This document shows positions 53,911 to 63,649 of a DNA stretch of 64,000 nucleotides, in pieces. The notes under the pieces are model-generated. The model saw only the letters and a program-made list of their open reading frames with translations, searched no databases and was not told the DNA's origin. Both the position numbers and the translations under genes were made by a program. Within the stretch, counting starts at the first letter, position 1; every line of letters starts with the position of its first letter. The DNA lies in NCBI RefSeq assembly GCF_001705515.1, contig NZ_MDJS01000004.1:186001-250000 (forward strand). The letters are read 5' to 3'. Source of the stretch: Mucilaginibacter sp. PPCGB 2223. GTDB lineage: Bacteria > Bacteroidota > Bacteroidia > Sphingobacteriales > Sphingobacteriaceae.

Positions 53911-54780
53911 ATGAGCGAGAATAGATTGTTAAATGCGATAAGGGGTAAGGCTAAAAACCTCGAAGCCGAGATGTCGTTCTTTGATCACCTTGAGGTTTTA
54001 AGGTGGCACCTCATCCGTTCGGCCGTAGCGATTATAGTTTTTGCCACGGTGGCTTTTTGTTATTTCGAGCGGATATGGCAGGGCATTATTATGGGCCCCA
54101 AACATGCCGGCTTCCCAACCTACCGCCTGCTTTGCAAGCTGGGCACCCTGCTCAACAACCCGGGCATGTGTATAGATAAAGATTTGCCCGGCAAGATCAT
54201 CAATACCGAGCTGGCCGGCCAGTTTTCGCTGCAGATCAACTCGTCCATCATCATCGGCATCACCTTAGGTTTCCCGTATCTGCTTTGGGAAATATGGCGC
54301 TTTGTAAAACCAGCCTTGGCAGAGAAAGAGCAAAAGGCAGCCAATGGTTTTGTGTTCTTTGCCTCATCGTTATTTACAGTGGGCATCCTTTTCGGTTATT
54401 ACGTGGTAGCACCTTTATCGCTGCACTTTTTAACCAATTACGAGATCAGCCCCGATATCCAGAATACTTTTACTATCGATTCGTACCTCACTTCGGTAGC
54501 CACCCTTACCCTGGTAAGCGGTATCGTTTTCCAGTTGCCGGTGATAGTTTACATCCTGGCATCGTTGGGAATACTGACGCCAAAATTCATGCGCGAAAGG
54601 CGCCGCATAGCCATCATCGTCATCATGATCATCGCCATGCTGGTTACCCCTACTCCGGATGTGACAACGATGCTGGTAATTAGTGCGCCGCTGTTTTTAC
54701 TGTATGAACTAAGTATCGGCGTAGCTGCACGTGTACAGGCGCGCAGACTTAAAAAACAACAGGAATTTCTGAATTCGTAA
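53911..54780 (+). CDS. tatC: Sec-independent translocase subunit TatC
   Basis: 289 residues, six transmembrane helices. The conserved MSFFDHLEVLRWHL start and PFLLWEIWRFVKPALAEKEQKAANGF loop are visible. It docks the twin-arginine leader; the pairing tatA is 7 kb away. 8 nt before rpiB. Confidence 0.94.
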   Translation: MSENRLLNAIRGKAKNLEAEMSFFDHLEVLRWHLIRSAVAIIVFATVAFCYFERIWQGIIMGPKHAGFPTYRLLCKLGTLLNNPGMCIDKDLPGKIINTELAGQFSLQINSSIIIGITLGFPYLLWEIWRFVKPALAEKEQKAANGFVFFASSLFTVGILFGYYVVAPLSLHFLTNYEISPDIQNTFTIDSYLTSVATLTLVSGIVFQLPVIVYILASLGILTPKFMRERRRIAIIVIMIIAMLVTPTPDVTTMLVISAPLFLLYELSIGVAARVQARRLKKQQEFLNS

Positions 54781-54788
54781 AAGACTAT

Positions 54789-55220
54789 ATGAACGATTTA
54801 AAGATCGCCATCGGCTCCGATCATGCCGGTTTCAGCTACAAACAACAATTACTTCAAACCCTGAAGGTAACCGAACTGAAAGACTTCGGTACTTACGCCG
54901 CCGATTCTGTCGACTACCCCGATTTTGCCCATCCGGTAGCCAAAGCCGTCGAAAGCGGCGAGTTTGATTTTGGCATCCTCGTCTGCGGCAGCGCAAACGG
55001 CGTAGCCATTACCGCCAACAAGCACCAGGGTATCCGCGCAGCCATCTGCTGGAACGAAGAACTGGCCAGCCTGGCACGCCTCCACAACAACGCCAATATC
55101 GTCTGCATCCCCGAAAGGTTTATCGATTTTGATACTGCGCAAAAGATCATCGAAACTTTCTTCGCCACCGAATTTGAGGGCGGCCGACATGCCAGCCGGG
55201 TCGGCAAAATGGCTTGTTAA
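54789..55220 (+). CDS. rpiB: ribose-5-phosphate isomerase B
   Basis: Interconverts ribose-5-P and ribulose-5-P. 143 residues. IAIGSDHAGFSYK start and the active-site strand VCGSANGVAITANKH. The gene is probably co-transcribed with tatC. Confidence 0.94.
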   Translation: MNDLKIAIGSDHAGFSYKQQLLQTLKVTELKDFGTYAADSVDYPDFAHPVAKAVESGEFDFGILVCGSANGVAITANKHQGIRAAICWNEELASLARLHNNANIVCIPERFIDFDTAQKIIETFFATEFEGGRHASRVGKMAC

Positions 55221-55245
55221 TATCCACGCTACAAACACAGTTCTT

Positions 55246-55352
55246 AATTCCCTCCTTGGGGAGGAGCGCAGCGGGCCTGTGATTTGGCAGGGAGGGGTTT
55301 GTCCCGTATCGCCCTTATAAACCCCTTCCTACACCTTCCCCAGGGAAGGAAT
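55246..55352. repeat. inverted intergenic element (CCCTCC / GGAAGG)
   Basis: AATTCCCTCCTTGGGGAGG at one end and CCTTCCCCAGGGAAGGAAT at the other; inner arms AGGGAGGGGTTT and AAACCCCTTCCT. Hairpin-forming element of a type common in Bacteroidota genomes. Confidence 0.75.
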
Positions 55353-55394
55353 CGCACTCACCCTATGCTCTTAAAGCATCCCGGCGCTCCCCCA

Positions 55395-55435
55395 CCAATC
55401 AACTGCTCACCTAATCAACTCAATCAACCAAATCG
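55395..55435. repeat. AATCAACT word repeat, single arm
   Basis: CCAATCAACTGC, CTAATCAACTC, AATCAACCAAATC: the word found at 32308-32343, here on one side only. Confidence 0.65.
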
Positions 55436-55501
55436 TAACAAAAATGCTATAAAGTCAATTTAGATTTTGTTATTAACTTAGTTTAAAATTAACTGACTTT
55501 C

Positions 55502-57073
55502 ATGAAAAAACTTTACATTTCCGCTATTGCGATAGCCCTTTTTGTGGGACGGCTGCACGCGCAAGGCCCTGTTGCCGAAAAGTACGCCAAGCTCATTACC
55601 GCCGAGGATGCCCGCAAACATTTGAGTATCTTAGCTTCTGACGAGTATGAGGGCCGCGAAACTGCAAAACCGGGCGCAACCATGGCGGCTAATTACATTG
55701 CCGGTCAGTTTAAAAAACTGGGCCTACAGCCGCCGGTAAATGGCTCTTACTTCCAGGATGTGCCTTTACTATCTACAACTGCACAGGCAAAATCGTTAAC
55801 CATTAACGGTACCGCTTTTGCGCCGCGCAAAGATTTTAACATCGGCTCGTACATCACCGGCGAGAGTAAGGACTACGACTTTAAAGCCACCGAAATTATT
55901 TATCTGGGCCACAAAGTAGGCGGCGACCCTGCTGCCGAATTGGGCAATACCAACATCACAGGGAAAGCAGTTTTTTTGGTTAATGACGGCGAAAACCGGC
56001 AAAACATCACCAAACGCCTGGTTTTTATCCAAAGTAAAAAACCGTCTATTATTATCACCTCGACATCGGGCAACGGTTTTGGCGGTCAGGGTGGTGGCGG
56101 GGGCCAGCGCGGCGGTCAAGGCGGCAATTTTGTGCCACGTGCCAGCCTGAGCATCAAACCCGACAAGCCTATTGTTGCACCGGCTCCGGTCATCAGTATT
56201 ATGCCCGAAGCTGCCAACCAACTGGTATCCAGCTCAGGCGAAACCTTTGAAACCTTTAAAGCATCAGGCGATGCCAATGGCATGCAGGCCAATCAAACTA
56301 TCAAAGCCGATATCGCATTGAGCGTCAGCACTACCTGCGAGCCTGCAAAAGCTGCCGAAGTATTAGGCTACATGCCGGGCACCGATCTCAAAAACGAAGT
56401 GCTGGTTTTCTCAGCACATTACGATCACCTGGGCTTAACCACCAGCGGAACCGATAAAGTTTACAACGGCGCCGATGACGACGGTTCGGGCACCACGGGC
56501 ATATTAGAGATCGCCACTGCTTTCGCGCAAGCAAAAAAAGAAGGCCACGGCCCACGCCGCAGCATCCTTTTTTTGGGTAATGTAGGCGAAGAGAAAGGCT
56601 TATTGGGCTCAGAATACTATACCGATCATCCGATATACCCGATGGCCAATACCATTACCGACCTGAACATCGATATGATCGGTCGTGTGGGTGAGGAATA
56701 CACCGGCAAAGCCGATTCGGCTAACTATGTGTATGTGATAGGTTCGTCGATGCTGAGCAGCGACCTGCATAAAATAAACGAGGATGCCAACAACAAATAC
56801 ACCAAGCTCGACCTCGATTACAAATACGACGACCTGAAAGATCCGAACCGCTACTATTACCGTTCAGATCATTACAACTTTGCCAAACACAACGTACCAA
56901 TCATTTTTTACTTTAACGGCGTACACGCCGATTACCACCGCGCTACCGACGAAATCGGCAAGATCAACTTCCCGCTTTTGGCCAAACGCGCACAACTGGT
57001 ATTTTATACCGGCTGGGAATTAGCTAACCGCGATAAACGCCCCGTTGTCGACGGTAATACAGGTAAACAGTAA
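55502..57073 (+). CDS. M28-family secreted metallopeptidase with PA-like insert
   Basis: 523 residues. Signal peptide (to LHAQ, about 21), a helical start, PA-like middle with a glycine/arginine-rich low-complexity loop (about 197-214), then the M28 domain with zinc ligands SAHYDHLG, GADDDGSGT, GEEKGLLGS, LNIDMIGR and HADYHRATDE. Likely aminopeptidase acting outside the cytoplasm. Two-way terminator follows. Confidence 0.93.
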   Translation: MKKLYISAIAIALFVGRLHAQGPVAEKYAKLITAEDARKHLSILASDEYEGRETAKPGATMAANYIAGQFKKLGLQPPVNGSYFQDVPLLSTTAQAKSLTINGTAFAPRKDFNIGSYITGESKDYDFKATEIIYLGHKVGGDPAAELGNTNITGKAVFLVNDGENRQNITKRLVFIQSKKPSIIITSTSGNGFGGQGGGGGQRGGQGGNFVPRASLSIKPDKPIVAPAPVISIMPEAANQLVSSSGETFETFKASGDANGMQANQTIKADIALSVSTTCEPAKAAEVLGYMPGTDLKNEVLVFSAHYDHLGLTTSGTDKVYNGADDDGSGTTGILEIATAFAQAKKEGHGPRRSILFLGNVGEEKGLLGSEYYTDHPIYPMANTITDLNIDMIGRVGEEYTGKADSANYVYVIGSSMLSSDLHKINEDANNKYTKLDLDYKYDDLKDPNRYYYRSDHYNFAKHNVPIIFYFNGVHADYHRATDEIGKINFPLLAKRAQLVFYTGWELANRDKRPVVDGNTGKQ

Positions 57074-57085
57074 CTTAGAATATAA

Positions 57086-57121
57086 GAAAAGGGCGCATCA
57101 ATTCTGATGTGCCCTTTTTAA
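57086..57121. terminator. bidirectional terminator between convergent genes
   Basis: AAAAGGGCGCATCA and TGATGTGCCCTTTT arms around ATTC. Confidence 0.85.
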
Positions 57122-57868
57122 TATCAACCTTGCTTTTCTGGCGGAGTCGAGTTTGATGTACATGTATCTGCCAAATGTGGTGAAATCATCTTTTATACTG
57201 TTGCCTTTAAAGGTTTCAAAGATCATTGTTGAATCTGTAGCGAATATTAAGAGCCCGTGACGTATTATTTTATTTTCTGACGATTTAAAATCCACCCAGT
57301 AAGGAAATTTTGTAAAGTCTGCGGTATAATTATATAGCTCAGATGTTTCCCCTCCATCTTTTAAAGCGGCCAGCGTATCATTTATAAAATTAACAGAGTT
57401 ATAGCGATCATGCCTCCACAAACCGCGCAGGGTTAACAAGGTAGGGTTAATAAAGTCGGAATAATCTTTATTATCAACCTTAGTGAGTATCGTCCCTGTG
57501 TATTCCGGGTACCGGGTATTATCGTGCGAACCAACTTTTAAGGTTTTATAAACCAATGTATGATCATTGATAAATTTTAACGACATGGTAATATCGTCAC
57601 CATTACGGTCTTTATGCAGGTTTGTCAGTATTATCTGGTCTTTACCAAAGTCGAACCGGTACCGGTTCACATACGCGTAATAACCGTTTACATCTTTTAT
57701 AACAAACGTAGTATCATTAACAAAAAGATACTCTATAGTGTCTTTGCCTTTCCAAACCTTCGTTTGTTTCCATTTACCGATCAGGTCTTTCATGCTTCTG
57801 GTTTGGCCAAAGCCGGCAAAGCTTATCATCGTAATGCAGATAAATGTTGCAAGATATCTTTTCTTCAT
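57098..57868 (-). CDS. secreted protein with two lipocalin-like domains
   Basis: 256 residues, signal peptide to about residue 22 (FGQ). Two beta-rich units, each starting with a glycine/tryptophan pair: LIGKWKQTKVWKG (about 29) and LRGLWRHDRYNSV (about 147). The spacing and W in GxW fit a lipocalin-like layout (DUF4923/lipocalin_4 style). Substrate unknown. Family by pattern only. Confidence 0.65.
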   Translation of the reverse strand: MKKRYLATFICITMISFAGFGQTRSMKDLIGKWKQTKVWKGKDTIEYLFVNDTTFVIKDVNGYYAYVNRYRFDFGKDQIILTNLHKDRNGDDITMSLKFINDHTLVYKTLKVGSHDNTRYPEYTGTILTKVDNKDYSDFINPTLLTLRGLWRHDRYNSVNFINDTLAALKDGGETSELYNYTADFTKFPYWVDFKSSENKIIRHGLLIFATDSTMIFETFKGNSIKDDFTTFGRYMYIKLDSARKARLILKRAHQN

Positions 57869-57962
57869 GGCAATTAATACAGTGTTTTAAATTAGGCATT
57901 ATAACCTGATGATGCAATCCGTTTATACCGAAAATGATTGAGCCGTTTGTTGTTGATAAAAA

Positions 57963-57996
57963 CATCAGTGCAATCACAACAAAATCGGTGCAATCG
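57963..57996. repeat. ATCAGTGCAATC / ATCGGTGCAATC words upstream of lutB
   Basis: CATCAGTGCAATC and AATCGGTGCAATCG, the same word family as 8220 and 52362, ending 25 nt before the lutB start. Confidence 0.7.
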
Positions 57997-58021
57997 TTAT
58001 TATAATCATTAATTTCGTTGT

Positions 58022-59407
58022 ATGACAAGCATTGCTGAGGATTTTTTAGTAGCCGCTGAGGATAAAGCCTTTGACCGCAATCACCGCCGTATATTGAATT
58101 ACAATATCGGTAAATACGATGTTGCTGTCGAGCGCGGCTTGTCGAAATTTGCCAACCTGGAAAACGCCAAACGCAAGGCACATGTCATCAAATGGAAGAT
58201 GATGGAGAACCTGGATAAGGTACTGCCCGAGTTTGAAGCTAATTTCCAGAAACGTGGCGGCAAAGTGATCTGGGCTAACGATGCCGAAGAAGCCCAGCGC
58301 GAGATCCTGCAGATCATGCAACGCGCCAACGCCAAAACGGTGGTCAAATCAAAATCGATGGTGAGCGAGGAGATACAGCTCAACGAGTTTCTCGAAGCTA
58401 ACCATATCGAATCTTTAGAAACCGATCTGGGCGAGTACATCGTACAGCTGCTCGGTCAGCCGCCCTACCACATCGTTACGCCGGCCATGCACCTCTCCAA
58501 AGAGGATATCGCCAGGTTGTTTAACGAACGCTTCGGCACACCTTTAGATGCTACGCCAGAACAACTCACCTTAAAAGCCCGCGAGCTGCTGCGCGATAAA
58601 TATGTAACCGCCGATGTGGGCATTACCGGCGCCAACTTTCTGATAGCCGACACAGGCAGCATCGCCGTAAGCGAGAACGAAGGCAACGCCCGCTTATGTA
58701 CTACCTTTCCTAAAATACACATCGCTATTGTGGGTATCGAAAAGGTCATTCCATCCATAGCCGATCTGGGACTTTTCTGGCCCATGCTGGCCACTCATGG
58801 CACCGGCCAAAACTTAACGGTATATAATTCCATCCTGAGCGGCCCGCGCCAGGCCGATGAAACCGACGGCCCCGAAGAAATGTATGTCATCCTGCTTGAT
58901 AACGGCCGCACCAACCTGCTTGCGCAGAAAGAACAACGCCAGGGCTTGTACTGCATCCGCTGCGGCGCATGCCTTAACGCCTGCCCGGTTTACAAAAACG
59001 TGGGTGGCTATACCTACAACACACCTTACAGCGGCCCTATCGGTTCGGTAATCACCCCGCACATGCGCGGCATGGAAAATTTTAAACACCTCAGCTATGC
59101 TTCCAGCCTTTGCGGCAATTGCTCCGAAGTTTGCCCGGTTAAGATCGAGATACACAAAATGCTGCTGGCTAACCGCCGCGATGCGGTGAAAGAAGACCTC
59201 GTAACTAAAAAAGAAAGATGGGGCTGGGCGCTTTGGCGAAAGGCCATGCTAAGCCGCAAGCTCACCGACTTTTTAAGCGGCAAATCAAAAAACAGGTTGC
59301 TTAACCTGCTCTTCAAAAAAACATGGGGGCACTTTAAACAAATGCCGCAGGTAGCTCCTAAATCGTTCGCACAACTTTGGCAGGAGCAGAACGGAAAAGA
59401 AGAATAA
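58022..59407 (+). CDS. lutB: LutB-type iron-sulfur protein (lactate utilisation)
   Basis: 461 residues. LUD-type N-terminal region (about 30-290), then two 4Fe-4S motifs: CIRCGACLNACPVYKNV and CGNCSEVCPVKI. Part of LutABC, which oxidises L-lactate to pyruvate. No lutA or lutC is adjacent (57098-57868 and the next gene are unrelated), so this copy stands alone here. A word-repeat lies just upstream. Confidence 0.92.
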   Translation: MTSIAEDFLVAAEDKAFDRNHRRILNYNIGKYDVAVERGLSKFANLENAKRKAHVIKWKMMENLDKVLPEFEANFQKRGGKVIWANDAEEAQREILQIMQRANAKTVVKSKSMVSEEIQLNEFLEANHIESLETDLGEYIVQLLGQPPYHIVTPAMHLSKEDIARLFNERFGTPLDATPEQLTLKARELLRDKYVTADVGITGANFLIADTGSIAVSENEGNARLCTTFPKIHIAIVGIEKVIPSIADLGLFWPMLATHGTGQNLTVYNSILSGPRQADETDGPEEMYVILLDNGRTNLLAQKEQRQGLYCIRCGACLNACPVYKNVGGYTYNTPYSGPIGSVITPHMRGMENFKHLSYASSLCGNCSEVCPVKIEIHKMLLANRRDAVKEDLVTKKERWGWALWRKAMLSRKLTDFLSGKSKNRLLNLLFKKTWGHFKQMPQVAPKSFAQLWQEQNGKEE

Positions 59408-59489
59408 TTATTATCGGGATTGTTAAAAATATTTTTGCTAAATAAAGATACATTTTTATATTTAGTGAATATTTAAACGAACCCTGTAA

Positions 59490-61370
59490 ATGACCGTTAA
59501 ACTATTGTTTTTTGCCACAATATTGGCAATTGGTGGCCAAACGTATGCCCACATCCCTCCTGCGAAAGAAAAAAATGTAAGCATCCCCGAATCAAAGCTT
59601 AAGTACGAGTTTGTTTTCAATGCCCTCACTAACCGCGTTGAGGTAAAAGAGGACCTGAGCACCACTTATACCTGCAATACCTATCGCGAAACCATCCCCA
59701 TTATACAGCCATACAACGACCTCGAATTGATAGACGACGTCAGCTTCAAGGTTGACGGCCGTATGCCGCGCGATATCAAACCCGAATTTACCTATTACAA
59801 GGTTAAAGATATCTTTTATTCGGACGAGCGGATTTGTACTTTTCCGCTACCGCTCGATAAGCAAGGTTCAAAAGGTGTAGTAAATTTTAAGGCCACCGTT
59901 TTAGATCCGCGCTTTTTTACCTCGATCTACCTCTCTGAGCCCTACCTGGTCGAGAACCGCGAGGTTACTATTAAAGTGCCCCGCTGGATGCATGTCGACC
60001 TTAAGGATATGAACTTTACCGGCAATTCGATACAAAAATCGACCGATTATGACGAAAAGGCTGATGCCGATATCTACACTTATACTATGGATAACCTGAA
60101 GCCACAGGAGCACGAAAAAAACTCGCCCGGGCCAACTTATCTGTACCCGCATATCCTGGTTCTGGCCAAATCGGCCGAGGTAAAAGGCAACACCTTTACC
60201 TACTTCAATACCTTACAGGATCAGTATAACTGGTGCCATAAGATCGTATCGACCACGGTAAACAAGGATGATATTGTTAAGGCAAAAGCACTTGAGATCA
60301 CCAAAAGCAGCACTACCGATATGGACAAGATCAAAGCTATATTCTATTGGGTGCAAAATAACATTCATTACATTGCTTTTGAAGATGGCATAGCCGGCTT
60401 TAAGCCCGAAAGCGCCGACGAAGTGATCCGCAAAAACTACGGCGATTGCAAAGGTATGGCCCATCTTACCAAAGCCTTGCTAAAATCGCTTGGGTACGAT
60501 GCCCGCCTGTGCTGGATAGGTACAGACCATATTGCTTATGATTACACCACGCCCTCGCTTGCGGTTGATAACCACATGATCTGCGCGCTGATATACCAGG
60601 GCAAGACCTATTTTTTAGATGCTACCGAAAGCTACCTTGGTTTTAACGAGTATGCCGAACGCATAGAAGGCAGGCAGGTTTTGATCGAGAACGGCGACCA
60701 ATACCTGTTAACCCACATCCCGGCTACAACGGCAGCACAGAACCTCGGTTACGAAAAGCGCGTATTGAGCATTAACGGCACCAGCCTTACCGGCCATGTT
60801 GAGCATTCGTGGAAAGGCGAAGAAAAAGAGTACATTTTAAGCGGCCTGAACGACAGTAAAAAAGACGAATCGGCCGAAGCATTTAATAAGTATCTTAACA
60901 ATAACAATAACGATTATGCCATTACTAACCTGAGCACCTCGAACGTTAATGACTTTGATCACGACCTCACCGCCAGGTACGACGTTAACTTTAAAAACGG
61001 GGTATCAAAATTTGGCAAGGATTATTATGTGGATATGGATTTCCGCAAGGAGTTTAACGATTATGTGATCGACGTAGCCGAAAGGCAGTACGACTACTGG
61101 TTTTACTACAAACACAACATCGTTTGCGAAACCCAGCTGGCCATACCGGCGGGTTACCAGGTTACTACCCTGCCGGCCGATTTTTTGATCAAAAACAACA
61201 ATTACGAGTTTAGCATTCAGTACACCAAAACCAACGATAATGTAACCTACAAAAAATCGCTGGTGCTCAAAAATTCGCGTGTTTCAAAAGCGCAGTTCGC
61301 GCAATGGAATGCCGACATAGCCAAGCTGAACGCAGCTTATAATCAACAACTGGTATTAACTGCTAAATAA
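59490..61370 (+). CDS. DUF3857 and transglutaminase-like protein, complete catalytic triad
   Basis: 626 residues. Signal peptide (QTYA, about 21), DUF3857 (about 40-240), transglutaminase-like core with GDCKGMA (Cys), VDNHMIC (His) and LDATES (Asp), then a C-terminal beta domain. All three catalytic residues are visible. First of the tandem series; 15 nt before the next gene. Function of the family is unknown. Confidence 0.9.
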   Translation: MTVKLLFFATILAIGGQTYAHIPPAKEKNVSIPESKLKYEFVFNALTNRVEVKEDLSTTYTCNTYRETIPIIQPYNDLELIDDVSFKVDGRMPRDIKPEFTYYKVKDIFYSDERICTFPLPLDKQGSKGVVNFKATVLDPRFFTSIYLSEPYLVENREVTIKVPRWMHVDLKDMNFTGNSIQKSTDYDEKADADIYTYTMDNLKPQEHEKNSPGPTYLYPHILVLAKSAEVKGNTFTYFNTLQDQYNWCHKIVSTTVNKDDIVKAKALEITKSSTTDMDKIKAIFYWVQNNIHYIAFEDGIAGFKPESADEVIRKNYGDCKGMAHLTKALLKSLGYDARLCWIGTDHIAYDYTTPSLAVDNHMICALIYQGKTYFLDATESYLGFNEYAERIEGRQVLIENGDQYLLTHIPATTAAQNLGYEKRVLSINGTSLTGHVEHSWKGEEKEYILSGLNDSKKDESAEAFNKYLNNNNNDYAITNLSTSNVNDFDHDLTARYDVNFKNGVSKFGKDYYVDMDFRKEFNDYVIDVAERQYDYWFYYKHNIVCETQLAIPAGYQVTTLPADFLIKNNNYEFSIQYTKTNDNVTYKKSLVLKNSRVSKAQFAQWNADIAKLNAAYNQQLVLTAK

Positions 61371-61385
61371 CTGTTCCGAAAACAA

Positions 61386-63629
61386 ATGAAAAAGCTGCTC
61401 ACAATTGCCCTGGCATTGCTATGTTTAAATAGTATTGCCTTTGCCCAGGATACCCCGCCAGATACCACTTACGCGCATAAAGCCGCCGAAATAAAAACTA
61501 AGATATGGGGCGAAAAAGTACCCGAGTTCGAGGTAAAGGCCCTGCCAGCCAGTATGGATAAAGAGAGCGCCGTGATCATCGCACGATCGCTGAACGTCGA
61601 GCTCACATCTAACAATAAAATGAAGATGCTGGTGTTTACCTCATCAACCACCCGTACCAGTAAAATATCTACCTATCGTGAGAGGGTCAAGATCAACGAT
61701 AAATCATCGCTCGATGCTTTCTCGACCTTAGAGTATCAAAAAAGCCTCGACAGGACCCGCGGTGGTTTTCTCACCAAGTTCGTCAACAAAAAGGATACTT
61801 ACATTGGCGCCAAGATCATCAAGCCCAGCGGTGAAGAGATCATGATCAACACCGATGAAGAGGTGCTTACCCGGAACGAGAGCCGAGATAAGCAAGGGCA
61901 GTTGGCTATACCCGGGTTACAGGTTGGCGATATACTCGATTATTATATCTGTAAAATTGAACTGGTTGAGAACAACGGCGACGAAAGTCTCACAAAACAG
62001 CAAAAAGATGAGAACGAATATGCCTTTATTTTAGCCGACGAATACCCGGTTATAAGCTATAACATCACTTTTAAGTTCAACAGCAAGATCAACGTTTACT
62101 ATATCAACGCTAATAAAGCACCCGATTTTAAAATAACTACCGAAACTAACGGCGATAAAACCTACAGCGTACAACTCAGGGACATCCCCAAATATGTAGA
62201 TAAGCTCTGGTCGGAGCCGTTCAGGCAATATCCGTACATCCGTATATCGAGCAGCTACGGCGATAAATTCATGAACCTGCTGGCCGCAGGGCAGCTATTT
62301 ACTTACGATAAAAATGCCGCCAAGATCATTAATGCGGTAAAATCGTACGAGGCACAACTGGCTTACCAGGGTAACGATCCCGTGCCCGAAAAATTGCTGA
62401 AGCGGCAGTTCGGCAAAGATGTAAAAGATAACCCGCGCGATACCTTGATGAAGTTTTTGTACGATGCCTTAAAGTACCGCGTATTCTGCTATTATGATGG
62501 CCAGAACCTGGATGTGACCAGCAAACGCAGCCTGGGTAAAGCGCGCAGTTTGTACTGCATAGCACAGCTAAGCCACATGTTGTACAGCCTTAACATTGAA
62601 CACGAAATTTTATTGGTAGCACCCCGTAACCTGGGATCTCTGGATAATTTTTTCAGTAAGGATGATGTGGAGGCCATGATCCGTGTTAAAGGCGACAAAG
62701 ATGTGTATATGGCCTACGATGACGTATTTACCCAATACGGCGAAATACCGGCCAATTACCAGGGCGAGGAAGCGTTTTTATTGCTGCCCAAAAACCACGC
62801 GTATACCGCCTTTACCGAAACCCGCACCAAAATACCGGTTGTAGAGGCTTCCAGGAATTATATAAAAACGGAGATGAATGTTTCGCTGGTGCCTGCCAAT
62901 ATGCAAAAGGTAAAAATACGGCGTACCGTATCCGAAGGCGGCTTTATGCGCCATGGCGACCAGCAAAACCTGGTGCTGATGCAAAATATTGATGAAACCT
63001 ACACCGATCTGGTTGGCGGCGACGACCTGACCAAGCGTTTACCCAAAGGCGTAAATGCCGATAAGCTATCGACCGAATATCAGGATGCCTTTGAGAAAGC
63101 CAAAGAAGATCTGCCCGATAATTTTAAGGCCGAGATCAGCGACGAGTTTGACCAGGAGCCGCAGGAACTGACCGACTTTAAAGTAACCAGCAACGGGCTT
63201 ACCGGCCTCGACCCTGTGTTTAGTTTTACAGGTACCTTTGTAATGAACAATTACATTAAAAAAGCCGGCAACAATTATATTTTCGAGGCAGGTAAACTCA
63301 TCAGCACACTTAATAAAGCCGATGAAAAAGAGCGCACCCGCAAAATAGATATCTATATGCCTGCCGCCCGTACCTTAACCTATATTATCAACTTTACCAT
63401 ACCGGCGGGTTACAGGGTAAAAGGCGCCGAAGACCTGAACCATAGCCAGAATAACGAAACAGGTACCTTTAGCGTCGGTGCTACGGTAAAAGGCAATATC
63501 CTGTCGCTGCAGGTAAACCGCATTTATACCCACAATTTTGAAAAGGTCGACAACTGGCCGAAACTGTTGGAGATCATGGACGGGTTTTATGATTTTACAA
63601 ATCAGAAGGTACTGTTAGAGAAGATATAA
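61386..63629 (+). CDS. DUF3857 protein with degenerate transglutaminase core
   Basis: 747 residues. Signal peptide (FAQ, about 21). DUF3857 region (about 90-260), then KARSLYCIAQLSHMLYSLN in place of the GDCKGMAHLTKALLKSLG of its neighbour. The Cys is shifted, and no counterpart of the VDNH and DATE motifs is visible. Probably structural rather than catalytic. The rest is beta-rich with a possible DUF3858 end. The following gene is a close paralogue. Confidence 0.85.
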   Translation: MKKLLTIALALLCLNSIAFAQDTPPDTTYAHKAAEIKTKIWGEKVPEFEVKALPASMDKESAVIIARSLNVELTSNNKMKMLVFTSSTTRTSKISTYRERVKINDKSSLDAFSTLEYQKSLDRTRGGFLTKFVNKKDTYIGAKIIKPSGEEIMINTDEEVLTRNESRDKQGQLAIPGLQVGDILDYYICKIELVENNGDESLTKQQKDENEYAFILADEYPVISYNITFKFNSKINVYYINANKAPDFKITTETNGDKTYSVQLRDIPKYVDKLWSEPFRQYPYIRISSSYGDKFMNLLAAGQLFTYDKNAAKIINAVKSYEAQLAYQGNDPVPEKLLKRQFGKDVKDNPRDTLMKFLYDALKYRVFCYYDGQNLDVTSKRSLGKARSLYCIAQLSHMLYSLNIEHEILLVAPRNLGSLDNFFSKDDVEAMIRVKGDKDVYMAYDDVFTQYGEIPANYQGEEAFLLLPKNHAYTAFTETRTKIPVVEASRNYIKTEMNVSLVPANMQKVKIRRTVSEGGFMRHGDQQNLVLMQNIDETYTDLVGGDDLTKRLPKGVNADKLSTEYQDAFEKAKEDLPDNFKAEISDEFDQEPQELTDFKVTSNGLTGLDPVFSFTGTFVMNNYIKKAGNNYIFEAGKLISTLNKADEKERTRKIDIYMPAARTLTYIINFTIPAGYRVKGAEDLNHSQNNETGTFSVGATVKGNILSLQVNRIYTHNFEKVDNWPKLLEIMDGFYDFTNQKVLLEKI

Positions 63630-63649
63630 ATAAGAAAAATTATCGTATA

